Part shown: piece by piece, positions 25,332 to 35,500 of the stretch
Numbering within the stretch: position 1 is the stretch's first letter
Layout of the letters: every line of letters starts with the position of its first letter
Assembly: GCF_020171285.1 (NCBI RefSeq)
Contig: NZ_JAIUZI010000003.1
Location: forward strand, 372,001 to 436,000
Length of the DNA stretch: 64,000 nucleotides
Direction: 5' to 3'
Origin: Seohaeicola saemankumensis
Lineage (GTDB): Bacteria; Pseudomonadota; Alphaproteobacteria; Rhodobacterales; Rhodobacteraceae
The notes under the pieces: model-generated
What the model was told of the DNA's origin: nothing
Database searches by the model: none
What the model saw: the letters and a program-made list of their open reading frames with translations, nothing else
Position numbers and translations under genes: made by a program

Positions 25332-26188
25332 GCCTCGTCCTCCACCGTGTTGACCAGCTTGCCGATGCCCTCGGCCTCCACCTCGATCACGTCGCCAGGG
25401 ACCAGGTAACGTGGCGGGTCGAACCGCGCGCCCGCGCCGGTCGGCGTGCCGGTCACGATGATGTCGCCCGGCACCAGCGTCGTAAAGGTCGAGATATATT
25501 CGATCTGCCGCCGGATCGGGAACAGCATCCGCCCGGTCCGGTCGTCCTGCCGCAGCTCTCCGTTCACCTTGGTCGTCAGCCGCACATCGTCCAGCTGCGC
25601 CGCCGCCGTGAACGGCACCAGCCACGGCCCGATGGCGCCCGACTGGTCCCAGTTCTTGCCCTGCGTCACGTTGAACTTGGCGTGCCGCACCCAGTCGCGC
25701 AGCGTGCCCTCGTTGCACAGGCTGACAGCGGCGATGTGGTCATAGGCATCGGCCTGCGAAATCCGCCGCCCGCCCTTGCCGATGACAATCGCGATCTCGC
25801 CCTCGTAATCCAGTTGCGGCGTTTCCGGCGGCCGGATCAACGGCCGGTCATGGCCGGTGAACGATCGCGGGAACCGGATGAACAGCGACATGTTGGGCGG
25901 CGCGTCCTTGCCATCCTTGTACTCGGCATTCCGGTCGGGAAAGTTCACGCCCACACAGATGATCTTCTCCGGCGCGGGGATCGGGATCTCGTATTGGAAA
26001 GTGCCGTTCGGATGGGTCACCGGCTTGTCCTGCGCCGCAATCGCCAGGTCATAAAGCGCGCCCGCCTCGACCACTTCGCGCAGCGTCGGCCACTGGTGAA
26101 AGGCGGGCGACAGGGCGATCATGCCCGCGTCGGTGACGGCCCCGTAAAAGGCCTCTCCGTTGACAGAGTAGCTGGCAAGTCTGGTCAT
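25328..26188 (-). CDS. hpaG: FAH-family hydrolase, probable HpaG (decarboxylase/isomerase)
   Basis: The 286-residue single-domain FAH protein contains KIICVGVNFPDRNAEYK, the metal-binding LDYEGEIAIVIGK (two Glu and an Asp) and VTGTPTGAGARF. In the pathway HpaG decarboxylates 5-oxopent-3-ene-1,2,5-tricarboxylate and isomerises the product. In E. coli this is a tandem two-domain protein; here only one domain is present, and no second FAH copy lies in this operon. Overlaps of 4 bases at both ends tie it to the decarboxylase gene and hpaH. Confidence 0.82.
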   Translation of the reverse strand: MTRLASYSVNGEAFYGAVTDAGMIALSPAFHQWPTLREVVEAGALYDLAIAAQDKPVTHPNGTFQYEIPIPAPEKIICVGVNFPDRNAEYKDGKDAPPNMSLFIRFPRSFTGHDRPLIRPPETPQLDYEGEIAIVIGKGGRRISQADAYDHIAAVSLCNEGTLRDWVRHAKFNVTQGKNWDQSGAIGPWLVPFTAAAQLDDVRLTTKVNGELRQDDRTGRMLFPIRRQIEYISTFTTLVPGDIIVTGTPTGAGARFDPPRYLVPGDVIEVEAEGIGKLVNTVEDEA

Positions 26189-27600
26189 TGCGTTAACCTT
26201 TCGGCAATTTCTGTAATCACGTCATAGGCCATCATCACATCGTCCTCGGTGGTCTCGAACTGACCGGTCTGGAACCGGATGACAAGGGCGCCATCGACGC
26301 GGGTCTGGGTCAGGTAGATGCGCCCGTCGTCGTTGATTTCGTTCACCAGATTTTGGTTCAAAACGTCCAAACCGGTGCTGGAGTTTGGTACAAAACGGAA
26401 GGTCCAGAGCGACCACATGGGTTTCGTGACGATTTCAAAGTCCGGATGGGCGGCGAGCTTGTCATGCAGCTTCTGGCTCCACGCCACGTGATTGCGCAGC
26501 CGCTCGCGCAGCCCCTCCAGCCCATAAGCCCGGATCAGGAACCACAGTTTCAACGCTCTGAACCGCCGGCCCAGCGGGATCGACCATTCGGAATAATTGA
26601 TGATCCCCTCGGCCCCGTGGGTCTTCAGATACTCCGGGCTGATCGCCAGCGTCTTGACCAGATCTTCCGGGTCACGCACAAAATGTGCCGAACAATCGAA
26701 TTGCGCCCCCAACCACTTGTGCGGGTTAAAGACGATACTGTCCGCCTCCTCGACCCCCTCCCAGTAGTGCCGGAACTCCGGGCAGATCATCGCGCTGCCC
26801 GCCCAGGCCGCGTCGATATGGGTATAAAGTCCGTATTTCTTCGCCACCGCCAGACACTCCCGGACCGGATCCGTGGCCCCGGTCCCGGTGCCGCCGACGC
26901 AGAGGATCAGGCCGGCGGGTTTCAATCCCGCATCCAGATCGGATTGTATCGCATTTTCAAGCGCTTGCGGGTCCATTCCCCGCCACTCCCCCTTGATCGG
27001 AACCCGGATCAGATTGTCCTGCCCGATGCCCGCGATCCAGATCGCCCGGTCGATCGAGGTATGCACCTCGGAACTGGCATAGACCCGCAGCGGCGTCTGC
27101 CCCGGCAGCCCTTCGGAATTTCCCTTCCAATTCAATGCCTTCTCGCGCATGGTCAAAACGGCGGCCAGCGTCGCCGACGACGCGCTGTCCTGAATCACCC
27201 CGGCAAAAGGATCAGGCAAACCAAGGGCTTGCCGCAGCCAGTCCATCATCCGGGTTTCCATCTCGGTCGCCGCCGGAGAGGTCTGCCACAACATGCATTG
27301 CGGCGAAATCGCCGAGACCAGGAACTCCGCCAGCACCGAGGGGGCTGCCGCGTTGGAATTGAAATAGGCAAAGAATCTCGGGTGTTGCCAATGGGTTATC
27401 CCCGGCATCACGATATTCTCGAAATCCGCAAAGATCGCTTCCATATCCTCGCCGCCCTCGGGCGGGGCGGCAGGCAGGGCGTTCAGCACCTCCCCCGGCC
27501 GCGTGCGCGCCCGCACCGGCTTGTCGCCAACCGTCTGGTGGTACTCCTGCGCCCAGTCGGCGACACGGCGGCCCCAAGGCGCAAAATCGTTCCAATTCAT
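26185..27600 (-). CDS. PLP-dependent aromatic amino acid decarboxylase family protein
   Basis: The 471-residue protein is a group II (AADC-type) decarboxylase. Seen: the PLP lysine in FNPHKWLGAQF (K295), the PLP-stacking His in YASSEVHTSID (H180), and the cofactor Asp in HIDAAWAGSA (D263). Family members decarboxylate tyrosine, phenylalanine, tryptophan or DOPA. Within an hpa operon a tyrosine or DOPA decarboxylase would feed tyramine or dopamine towards hydroxyphenylacetates; this is inference. The stop overlaps the hpaG start by 4 bases. No amine oxidase gene is in the window. Confidence 0.88.
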   Translation of the reverse strand: MNWNDFAPWGRRVADWAQEYHQTVGDKPVRARTRPGEVLNALPAAPPEGGEDMEAIFADFENIVMPGITHWQHPRFFAYFNSNAAAPSVLAEFLVSAISPQCMLWQTSPAATEMETRMMDWLRQALGLPDPFAGVIQDSASSATLAAVLTMREKALNWKGNSEGLPGQTPLRVYASSEVHTSIDRAIWIAGIGQDNLIRVPIKGEWRGMDPQALENAIQSDLDAGLKPAGLILCVGGTGTGATDPVRECLAVAKKYGLYTHIDAAWAGSAMICPEFRHYWEGVEEADSIVFNPHKWLGAQFDCSAHFVRDPEDLVKTLAISPEYLKTHGAEGIINYSEWSIPLGRRFRALKLWFLIRAYGLEGLRERLRNHVAWSQKLHDKLAAHPDFEIVTKPMWSLWTFRFVPNSSTGLDVLNQNLVNEINDDGRIYLTQTRVDGALVIRFQTGQFETTEDDVMMAYDVITEIAERLTQ

Positions 27601-27625
27601 CGTGTTACTCCAGTGTTTGCTGGAC

Positions 27626-27649
27626 GGTGGGGTGAAACCCCACCCTACG
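27626..27649. repeat. 24-base GGTGGGG/CCCCACC repeat, copy 1
   Basis: The sequence begins GGTGGGGTGAAACCCCACC and ends in TACG; the same 24 bases occur at 53820-53843. The arms GGTGGGGT and the following CCCCACC form a short hairpin. It occupies the gap between the decarboxylase start and the end of the VOC dioxygenase gene. Confidence 0.7.
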
Positions 27650-27657
27650 CAAGTACG

Positions 27658-28638
27658 TTATGGCGCGATGATCGGCTGCGCCTTCAAGCCGCTTTCCCTG
27701 GTCTCCGCGCCTTCGAAAAATGACCCGTGTTCGAACCAGCTGCGCGGCGCGGGCGCCCCCCACAGCGTCTGTCGCTGCGGGTCATCCAGCGCCCAGCGGA
27801 TTGGTTCAAGATCGGGATCGACGGTCTGATAGTCCGAGCAGTAAATCTCGATCCGGTGGCCGTCAGGGTCTAGAATATAAAGGAAAAACGCGTTCGAAAT
27901 CCCGTGCCGTCCCGGTCCGCGTTCGATGTTCGCGACGTAGCCGGTGGTCGCCATCAGGTCGAGCAGGTCGATGATGTTCAGCGGGGTCGGCACCCAGAAG
28001 GCGGTATGATGCAGGCGCGGACCGGTGCCATTGGTAAAGGCCACGTCGTGCACGCCGCCCTTGCGGTGCATCCACGCCGCCCAGACTTTGCCGCTGGCAT
28101 CGTCCTCGGTATATTCGGTGACCCGAAACCCCATGTCATTGTAGAACGCGACGCTGGCATCCACATCCGCGCTGAACATGTTGAAATGGTCGATCCGCAG
28201 CGGTTTGACCCCGTTGTAGAGCTTGTATTGCTGGTGAATCGTCGGCAGGCGGTCCATCCGGACATAGAATTCCAGCGGAATGCCCCAGGGATCGCGGGTT
28301 CGCAGACAGCGGCCCATGAAGGGGCGCTCGATCCACTCCACCGGCAGGTTGCGTTCGGCAAAAAACGCGGCCGCCTTTTCCAGATCCGGTTCATCGAACA
28401 GCTTGAACCCAAGCACGCCGACGTTGGCCTCCTCGGCCTGCACCAGCACGATGCAGTGATGGCCGCGTTCCTCCATGGCGCGCAGGTAGATGTGGCTGTT
28501 GTCCTCATGGGTGACCTGCAACCCCAACGTATCGACGTAGAACGCGCGCGAGGCGGCCAGATCGGTCACGCGGTACTCGACATGGCTGAGCCGCAGGATG
28601 TTGAACGGCGGGTACAGGTTCGGGGCGGGAGCGGGCAT
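27658..28638 (-). CDS. Homoprotocatechuate 2,3-dioxygenase, type I extradiol (VOC fold)
   Basis: The 326-residue protein closely follows the Brevibacterium/Arthrobacter 3,4-dihydroxyphenylacetate 2,3-dioxygenases. Two VOC modules are visible (about 13-130 and 145-270). The iron ligands are H151 (RIDHFN), H211 (LHHTAF, after the second-sphere H210) and E264 (HRIEIY). LDPDGHRIEIYCSDY is a family landmark. I use ATG 28638 with AAAGGAAG upstream; an earlier in-frame ATG at 28695 lies inside a hairpin. A class III enzyme for the same reaction is encoded just upstream. Confidence 0.9.
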   Translation of the reverse strand: MPAPAPNLYPPFNILRLSHVEYRVTDLAASRAFYVDTLGLQVTHEDNSHIYLRAMEERGHHCIVLVQAEEANVGVLGFKLFDEPDLEKAAAFFAERNLPVEWIERPFMGRCLRTRDPWGIPLEFYVRMDRLPTIHQQYKLYNGVKPLRIDHFNMFSADVDASVAFYNDMGFRVTEYTEDDASGKVWAAWMHRKGGVHDVAFTNGTGPRLHHTAFWVPTPLNIIDLLDLMATTGYVANIERGPGRHGISNAFFLYILDPDGHRIEIYCSDYQTVDPDLEPIRWALDDPQRQTLWGAPAPRSWFEHGSFFEGAETRESGLKAQPIIAP

Positions 28639-28668
28639 CAGAGCTTCCTTTGGTCGTGGCGGTCGGCC

Positions 28669-28691
28669 CAAATTTCTTTCAAAGAAATTTG
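28669..28691. repeat. Perfect AT-rich palindrome, hairpin pair part 1
   Basis: CAAATTTCTTT and AAAGAAATTTG are exact inverted copies around a single C. Together with the hairpin at 28693-28715 it fills the 103-base gap between the two dioxygenase genes. It may be a terminator or processing site that uncouples the VOC gene from the class III gene. Confidence 0.6.
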
Positions 28692-28692
28692 C

Positions 28693-28715
28693 CAAGAATT
28701 TTCGAAAAATTCTTG
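28693..28715. repeat. AAGAATTTT hairpin, copy 1
   Basis: CAAGAATTTT and AAAATTCTTG pair perfectly with a 3-base loop. The same arms recur at 36267-36288 near another gene end, so this is a repeated terminator-like element. Confidence 0.6.
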
Positions 28716-28741
28716 TACCGCCTGTGGACAGGTTCGGGGCA

Positions 28742-29596
28742 TCACTGCACCGGGAATATCACGTTGGTCTGGCCGGTGCCGGAGGACGGGAAATAGGGTG
28801 TGACGACTTCGCATTTGGCGTCGTAGCGATCCCATCCCAAGGCCCCATAAAGCATCGCGGTGTCGTGCATCGACCCTTCACCACAGCAGTACTGGGCGTA
28901 TTCCGGCAGCATCTTCAGAAAGGTGGCATGATCGCCGTTCTTCCACATCTCGAGCACGTGCAGATCCATCTGGCGGTTGAACTCGCTGCTGATGGTAAAG
29001 GTGCCGTTGTTGGCGGCATAGTCCTTGTTCGCCCAGATCTTGTGGCTGAGCGACCCGGAGGCGACCAACAGGACCTTGCTGTCGCTGGCCTCGACCGCCT
29101 TGCGGATGGCCTCTCCGATCACCCGGCTTTCTGCGTGGTCGTGCACGGTACACCACGCGGCAATCGAGACGACCTTCATCTCGTGTTCGCGGGCCATGAA
29201 CCGCATCGGCACCAGCGTGCCGTATTCCAGTTCCAGGCTGTCGAGATGATGCGACAGCGTGTAGACGCCCAGGTCCGAGGCCGTTTTCGCAATCTCGTCG
29301 CCCAACTCGGGATTCCCCGCGTAGTCATAGGGCAGGTCCTGGATGAACTGCGGGAATTCGTTCGAGGTGAACAACCCCTTGAACCGGCTGTTAGCGTTGA
29401 TGTGAAAGCCCGCGTTGATCACCCAGTGGGTGTCGCAGATCACCACCGTATCCGCCCCCAGCGCCTTGGCGCGGCGGGCTATTTCATAGTGGCCCTCGAT
29501 GGCGGGTTGGCGTTTGCCTTCGACGGGGCCCGGCTGTTCCGACATCAGCATGGTCGGAACGTGGGTGCATTTGGCGGCGAGAACGATCTCTCCCAT
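28742..29596 (-). CDS. hpaD: Homoprotocatechuate 2,3-dioxygenase, class III extradiol (LigB superfamily)
   Basis: The 284-residue protein matches the LigB-type HpaD/HpcB of E. coli in length and motif. Likely metal ligands are the early His in AAKCTHVPTM and later His residues in CDTHWVINAGFH; VASGSLSHKIWAN is near the catalytic His. It opens the ring of homoprotocatechuate at the 2,3 bond to give 5-carboxymethyl-2-hydroxymuconate semialdehyde, the HpaE substrate. The start has GGAGG upstream and lies 38 bases after hpaE. This is the standard pathway enzyme; the VOC enzyme next to it is the unexpected one. Confidence 0.93.
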   Translation of the reverse strand: MGEIVLAAKCTHVPTMLMSEQPGPVEGKRQPAIEGHYEIARRAKALGADTVVICDTHWVINAGFHINANSRFKGLFTSNEFPQFIQDLPYDYAGNPELGDEIAKTASDLGVYTLSHHLDSLELEYGTLVPMRFMAREHEMKVVSIAAWCTVHDHAESRVIGEAIRKAVEASDSKVLLVASGSLSHKIWANKDYAANNGTFTISSEFNRQMDLHVLEMWKNGDHATFLKMLPEYAQYCCGEGSMHDTAMLYGALGWDRYDAKCEVVTPYFPSSGTGQTNVIFPVQ

Positions 29597-29634
29597 GGTC
29601 TCCTCCTTGAAACTCGCGCGTTTCCTTGGGCCGT

Positions 29635-31142
<1,508 letters not shown>

Positions 31143-31146
<4 letters not shown>

Positions 31147-31538
31147 GATTGGTCTGCCTTCTTCAGGTGATCCCGGATGGTGCCGGTTTTCGGCGACAGT
31201 TCGGGGTCGATGTTGCGCATCTCGAAAGACAACGCGAGCGAACGTGTGGCGAGCACCGGCTGCAAGAAGCTGCGGGCGGCCTCGAAGATATGAGTGGTGG
31301 CGGCCCGGCGGGTGTCAAAGTCGCGGCCGCCACGCAGGCGCAGCGAAATATCGATATAGCCGTGCTGCGGATCGCCGTCGGCAATCGAAACATGGGTGGC
31401 GCGCACCGCGCGCACCCGGACACCGGCCATCGGTAGTGCGCCGGTTTCGATCGCGGCCAGCCGCAGCGCATTGCAAAAGGCGGGCATGTCGACCCAGTCT
31501 TCCACATTTGCCGAATAGTCGACGATGACGTGCGGCAT
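31143..31538 (-). CDS. hpaF: 5-carboxymethyl-2-hydroxymuconate delta-isomerase HpaF
   Basis: The 131-residue tautomerase-superfamily protein begins MPHVIVDYSANVE; the Pro exposed after Met removal is the catalytic base in this family. It shifts the double bond of 5-carboxymethyl-2-hydroxymuconate. This is the first gene of the long minus-strand hpa operon, with GGAGG before the ATG and hpaR divergent across a 116-base promoter region. Length matches CHM isomerases. Confidence 0.92.
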
Positions 31539-31654
31539 CGCGATTCTCTCCTCCTCATTTAATTAACATGTGTAGTATTATTGTTCGCAGCTGTCAAGCC
31601 GCCTGTTTTCCGATCGTTGTTGCGCATTGACCGGAAGCCGGTCAAAACTGTGGT
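31539..31654. promoter_or_regulatory. Divergent hpaF / hpaR promoter region
   Basis: This 116-base region separates the hpa operon from hpaR. An AT-rich core at about 31557-31585 (TTTAATTAACATG then GTAGTATTATTG) stands out in GC-rich surroundings and likely holds promoters and HpaR sites. A perfect 6-base inverted repeat GACCGG/CCGGTC lies at 31629-31643, directly before hpaR. HpaR binding here is inferred from the divergent arrangement. Confidence 0.5.
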
Positions 31655-32104
31655 ATGACCAATCTGCCTCTCTCCACCTCCCGTTCGATGCCGATTGCCC
31701 TGTTGCGCGCACGCGAACGTGTGATGGGGCCGATCCGAAACATGCTGGCGGATGTCGGGATCACCGAACAGCAATGGCGTGTGCTGCGGGTGCTGCAGGA
31801 AGACGGGGCGATGGAGCCGACGCGCATTGCTGATGCGGCATGCTTGCTTTTGCCCAGCCTGACCCGCATTCTGCAAAAGCTCGAGGAAAAGGAGCTGATC
31901 GCCCGCAGCCCTGATGCCAACGACCGGCGCAAGCAGATCGTGTCGATCACGGAACAGGGAAGCGCGGTGATAGATGCCAACCTGGCCACCAGTGTCGCGC
32001 TGATGAATCAGGTGCGCGACCGGATGGGTGCAGACCGATATGACGAATTGCTCGATCTGTTGGGCGACCTGTGTGCTGCCGAGATGGAGGGCGAACCCGA
32101 TTGA
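31655..32104 (+). CDS. hpaR: HpaR, MarR-family repressor of homoprotocatechuate degradation
   Basis: The 149-residue protein has the MarR winged helix (ITEQQWRVLRVLQEDGAMEP through LTRILQKLEEKELIARS) with the wing DANDRRKQIVSIT. N-terminal RSMPIALLRARERVM matches HpaR proteins. It is divergent from hpaF, the usual hpaR position, and should repress the catabolic operon until the aromatic ligand is present. The ATG at 31655 has only a weak ribosome-binding site; a start at the in-frame ATG of MPIALL is possible. Confidence 0.9.
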   Translation: MTNLPLSTSRSMPIALLRARERVMGPIRNMLADVGITEQQWRVLRVLQEDGAMEPTRIADAACLLLPSLTRILQKLEEKELIARSPDANDRRKQIVSITEQGSAVIDANLATSVALMNQVRDRMGADRYDELLDLLGDLCAAEMEGEPD

Positions 32105-32162
32105 GTGACCACCGGACAACCCCGGGTGTTGCCCAAACTTTGGGCGGTGTGAGCCGGGGGAT

Positions 32163-32178
32163 CGCGACAATTGTCGCG
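32163..32178. promoter_or_regulatory. Perfect 16-base palindrome upstream of the ATP-grasp/Anbu operon
   Basis: CGCGACAATTGTCGCG is fully symmetric. It lies 70 bases before the ATP-grasp start and 58 bases after hpaR. Its size and symmetry suit a dimeric regulator. It could also fold as an RNA stem without loop room, so a DNA operator is the better reading. Confidence 0.5.
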
Positions 32179-32248
32179 GAACACCACGAGGGCTCTCACA
32201 TCTGATCCGTAGACTTGTAACGATGGCGTTACGAAACAAGGTGATTGA

Positions 32249-33679
32249 ATGACAAAGCCGCGGCCGATTTTTGATGAGATGACCGGATTTTCCGGTCAGC
32301 CCCGCAAGCCATATGAGAAGTACAGCGAGTGGTTCTCAAAAGAAGAGGTAGCGCATCTCAGGCGTAAATCGGCCCGCGCGGAGAGCTTGTTCCGCCTGAC
32401 CGGCATCACGTTCAACGTCTATGGCGTCGAAGAGGCGACCGAACGGCTGATCCCTTTTGACCTCGTGCCCCGCATCATCACCGCGCGGGAATGGCAGACC
32501 CTGTCGCGCGGCATCGAACAGCGGGTGCGCGCGATCAACGCCTTTCTGCATGATATTTACCATCGCCAGGAGATTATTCGCGCCGGTCGGGTTCCGGTCG
32601 AGATGATCGCGAACAACGACGCCTTTCTGCCCGAGATGATCGGCGTGTCGCCCCCCGGAAACATCTATACCCACATCGTCGGCACCGACCTCGTGCGGAC
32701 CGGCGAAAACGAATTCTACGTGCTGGAGGACAACGCCCGCACCCCGTCCGGCGTGTCCTACATGCTGGAAAACCGCGAAACCATGCTGCACATGTTTCCC
32801 GAACTGTTCAGCCAGAACCGCGTTCGCGGTGTCAGCCACTACCCGCGTGCGCTGCGCAGATCTCTCAGCGCGTGCAGGCCGGACATGACGCAGGGCCACA
32901 CGGTGGTGGCGGTGCTGACGCCGGGCATTCACAACTCGGCCTATTACGAACACGCCTTTCTGGCCGACCAGATGGGCGCCGAACTCGTCGAGGGTCATGA
33001 TCTGCGCGTCGTGGACGGACGGGTAGCGATGCGCACGACGCAGGGCTATCAACCCATCGACGTGATCTATCGCCGCGTCGATGACGAATACCTGGATCCG
33101 CTGACATTCAACCCCGACAGCATGCTCGGGGTGCCGGGCATCATGGACGTCTACCGGGCAGGGGGGATCACCATCGCCAACGCGCCGGGCACCGGTATCG
33201 CGGACGACAAGGCGATCTATTCCTACATGCCCGAAATTGTCGAGTTCTATACCGGCGAACGCCCGATCCTGAACAACGTGCCGACATGGCGCTGTTCCGA
33301 CCCCGAGGCGCTTTCTTATGTGCTGGATCACCTTGACGAACTGGTGGTCAAAGAGGTGCACGGATCCGGTGGCTACGGCATGCTGGTGGGCCCGGCCGCC
33401 AGCAAAAAGGAACTGTCCGAGTTTCGTGCCAAGCTGGAGGCCAAGCCGTCAAATTACATTGCCCAGCCGACGCTGTCGCTGTCGACGGTCCCGATTCTGG
33501 CGTCCAAGGGCCTGTCCCCCCGCCACGTGGATCTGCGCCCCTTCGCGCTGGCCTCGCCAAACGGGGTCGAGATCATTCCGGGCGGGCTGACGCGGGTCGC
33601 GCTGAAAAAGGGATCGCTTGTGGTAAACTCGAGCCAGGGCGGAGGCACCAAAGACACTTGGGTGCTGGAGGACGAATAA
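32249..33679 (+). CDS. Circularly permuted ATP-grasp protein (DUF404/DUF407)
   Basis: The 476-residue protein matches the CP_ATPgrasp family. Features include an N-terminal FDEMTGFSGQPRKPYEKYS, the conserved FYVLEDNARTPSGVSYMLENR and the catalytic-type LVVKEVHGSGGYGM nucleotide loop. ATP-grasp enzymes ligate carboxylates to amines; the substrate of this family is unknown. It is the first of four tightly packed plus-strand genes (alpha-E, transglutaminase, Anbu), a conserved set predicted to make and process a peptide or peptide tag. Length is normal. Confidence 0.92.
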   Translation: MTKPRPIFDEMTGFSGQPRKPYEKYSEWFSKEEVAHLRRKSARAESLFRLTGITFNVYGVEEATERLIPFDLVPRIITAREWQTLSRGIEQRVRAINAFLHDIYHRQEIIRAGRVPVEMIANNDAFLPEMIGVSPPGNIYTHIVGTDLVRTGENEFYVLEDNARTPSGVSYMLENRETMLHMFPELFSQNRVRGVSHYPRALRRSLSACRPDMTQGHTVVAVLTPGIHNSAYYEHAFLADQMGAELVEGHDLRVVDGRVAMRTTQGYQPIDVIYRRVDDEYLDPLTFNPDSMLGVPGIMDVYRAGGITIANAPGTGIADDKAIYSYMPEIVEFYTGERPILNNVPTWRCSDPEALSYVLDHLDELVVKEVHGSGGYGMLVGPAASKKELSEFRAKLEAKPSNYIAQPTLSLSTVPILASKGLSPRHVDLRPFALASPNGVEIIPGGLTRVALKKGSLVVNSSQGGGTKDTWVLEDE

Positions 33680-33681
33680 CG

Positions 33682-34623
33682 ATGCTGGGCAAAACCGCAG
33701 GGGGCATGTTCTGGATGCTGCGCTACATGGAGCGCAGCGAAAACACCGCTCGGATGATCGACGCGGGCATGCGGATGTCGCTGACCCGCTCCAGCGCGGC
33801 GGAGAGCGAGTGGACCTCTATTCTGACGGCGCTGGGCCTGCTGGCCGAATACCAGCAAAGGTACGATGGCGTGGATTCGGCGCGGGTGGTCAATTTCCTG
33901 CTGCGGGACAAATCAAACCCCGGCAGCGTCATGTCGTCGGTGGAATCTGCGCGGACCAACGCGCGGATGGTGCGCACCGCCCTGACCCGCGAGGTTTGGG
34001 AGGCGGTCAACGAATGCTGGATGGACCTGAAAGAGCTTCTTGCGCGGCAGGTTGGACAGCAGGACCTGCCCGACATCCTGCAGATTGTCCGCCAGCGCAG
34101 CGCCTATGTGCGCGGCGCGCTGGCCGGGACCATGGTGCGCAACGACATCTATAACTTTGCCCGGCTCGGCACCTTCTTTGAACGCGCCGACAACACGGCG
34201 CGCGTGCTGGATGTGAAGTATTACATCCTGCTGCCCTCGGTCATGCATGTCGGCAGCGCCACAGACAATGTTCAGTGGGAAACCATCCTGCGGTCGACCT
34301 CTGCCACCCGCGCCTATCAGACGCTGCATGAAAACGAATACAATCCGCGCGACATCGCGCGGTTCCTGATCCTCGACCACCGCCTGCCGCGTTCGCTGGC
34401 GTTCTGCTACCGCAAGATTTCCGACAACCTCGACTACCTGGCGCGGGACTACGGTGAGCGGATGCCCTGCCATCAAAAGGTGGGGGAAATCTGCGCGAGG
34501 TTCGAAAACACGACCATTGACGAGATTTTCGATGGTGGCCTGCATGAGTTCATCATGGAGTTTCTGTCAGACAGCCATATGCTGGGGAAACAGATCGAGA
34601 CAGATTACAGGTTCATCGAGTAG
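33682..34623 (+). CDS. Alpha-E domain protein (DUF403)
   Basis: The 313-residue protein is nearly all helical and starts MLGKTAGGMFWMLRYMERSE, the family hallmark (two E-R pairs recur as FFERADNTARVLD). The ATG is 2 bases after the ATP-grasp stop, with GGAGG inside that gene. Alpha-E proteins always travel with this ATP-grasp type and are thought to be a partner subunit or domain. No catalytic motif is known. Six bases separate it from the transglutaminase gene. Confidence 0.92.
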   Translation: MLGKTAGGMFWMLRYMERSENTARMIDAGMRMSLTRSSAAESEWTSILTALGLLAEYQQRYDGVDSARVVNFLLRDKSNPGSVMSSVESARTNARMVRTALTREVWEAVNECWMDLKELLARQVGQQDLPDILQIVRQRSAYVRGALAGTMVRNDIYNFARLGTFFERADNTARVLDVKYYILLPSVMHVGSATDNVQWETILRSTSATRAYQTLHENEYNPRDIARFLILDHRLPRSLAFCYRKISDNLDYLARDYGERMPCHQKVGEICARFENTTIDEIFDGGLHEFIMEFLSDSHMLGKQIETDYRFIE

Positions 34624-34629
34624 CCGGAC

Positions 34630-35430
34630 ATGCGACTGAAGATTTCCCACACGACGTCGTATCACTACGACACCCCCGTGCCTTATGCGCTGCAACAATT
34701 GCGGCTGCGTCCAAAATCGCGCGCCAATCAGGTGGTCGAAAACTGGGACATCACGATCGAAGGCGGCAGGAAGCAGCTGACGTTCGAGGATGAGCACAGC
34801 AACACGGTCGACCTGATCAGCTTTGACCCCGGCGCCAGCGAAATCACCGTTCATTGCCAGGGCGAAGTCGATGTCACCGATACACACGGTATCGTGGGTC
34901 GCCAGACCGGCTTTGTGCCGCTGTGGCTGTACCAGAGGTCGACCAGCCTGACACGACCGGGCACCCAGGTGCGGGTGATGGCCGCGGCGCTGGAACAGAC
35001 CGGGAATGCGCTGAACGACCTGCACCGGCTGTCGTCCGACATCCTTGAAAAAGTGCCCTATTCCACCGATCAGGCTGACCCCGAACTGAGTGCGGAACAG
35101 GTTCTGACCGAGGGGCACGGCGTGTGCCAGGACCACGCGCATGTGTTCATCGCCGTCGCCCGGCACCTTGGCTATCCCGCGCGATACGTCAGCGGCTATC
35201 TCAGCATGGACGGGCAGATCGACCAGAACGCCAGCCATGCCTGGGCAGAGGCACATCTGCCCGACCTCGGCTGGGTCGGCTTTGACGTGTCGAACGGCAT
35301 TTCGCCCGATGACCGGTATGTCCGGGTGGCCACCGGGCTGGACTATTCCGGGGCCGCGCCTGTGTCGGGGCTGAGGCTCGGATCGGCGGGGGAGAAGCTG
35401 CATGTGAAATTGCAGGTGGAACAGCAATAG
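34630..35430 (+). CDS. Transglutaminase-like protease, Anbu-operon type
   Basis: The 266-residue protein has an N-terminal beta domain (LKISHTTSYHYDTPVPYAL) and a transglutaminase-like core with the triad Cys in EGHGVCQDHAHVF, His in NASHAWAEAHL and Asp in GFDVSNGISPDDRY. Such proteins in bacteria act as cysteine peptidases or acyl transferases. There is no signal peptide, so it should act in the cytoplasm with the ATP-grasp and Anbu products. Position in the four-gene set is conserved in many proteobacteria. Confidence 0.9.
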   Translation: MRLKISHTTSYHYDTPVPYALQQLRLRPKSRANQVVENWDITIEGGRKQLTFEDEHSNTVDLISFDPGASEITVHCQGEVDVTDTHGIVGRQTGFVPLWLYQRSTSLTRPGTQVRVMAAALEQTGNALNDLHRLSSDILEKVPYSTDQADPELSAEQVLTEGHGVCQDHAHVFIAVARHLGYPARYVSGYLSMDGQIDQNASHAWAEAHLPDLGWVGFDVSNGISPDDRYVRVATGLDYSGAAPVSGLRLGSAGEKLHVKLQVEQQ

Positions 35431-35500
35431 CTTAAAGAGTGCACAACGCTTCGCCGGTAGACTGCGAAGCATGCAACAACAAAGGCGAGCAGCGGGCACC

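Noticed and set aside
28639..28695. Earlier ATG for the VOC dioxygenase
   Set aside because: It lies within the AAGAATTTT hairpin and lacks a ribosome-binding site, whereas ATG 28638 has AAAGGAAG.
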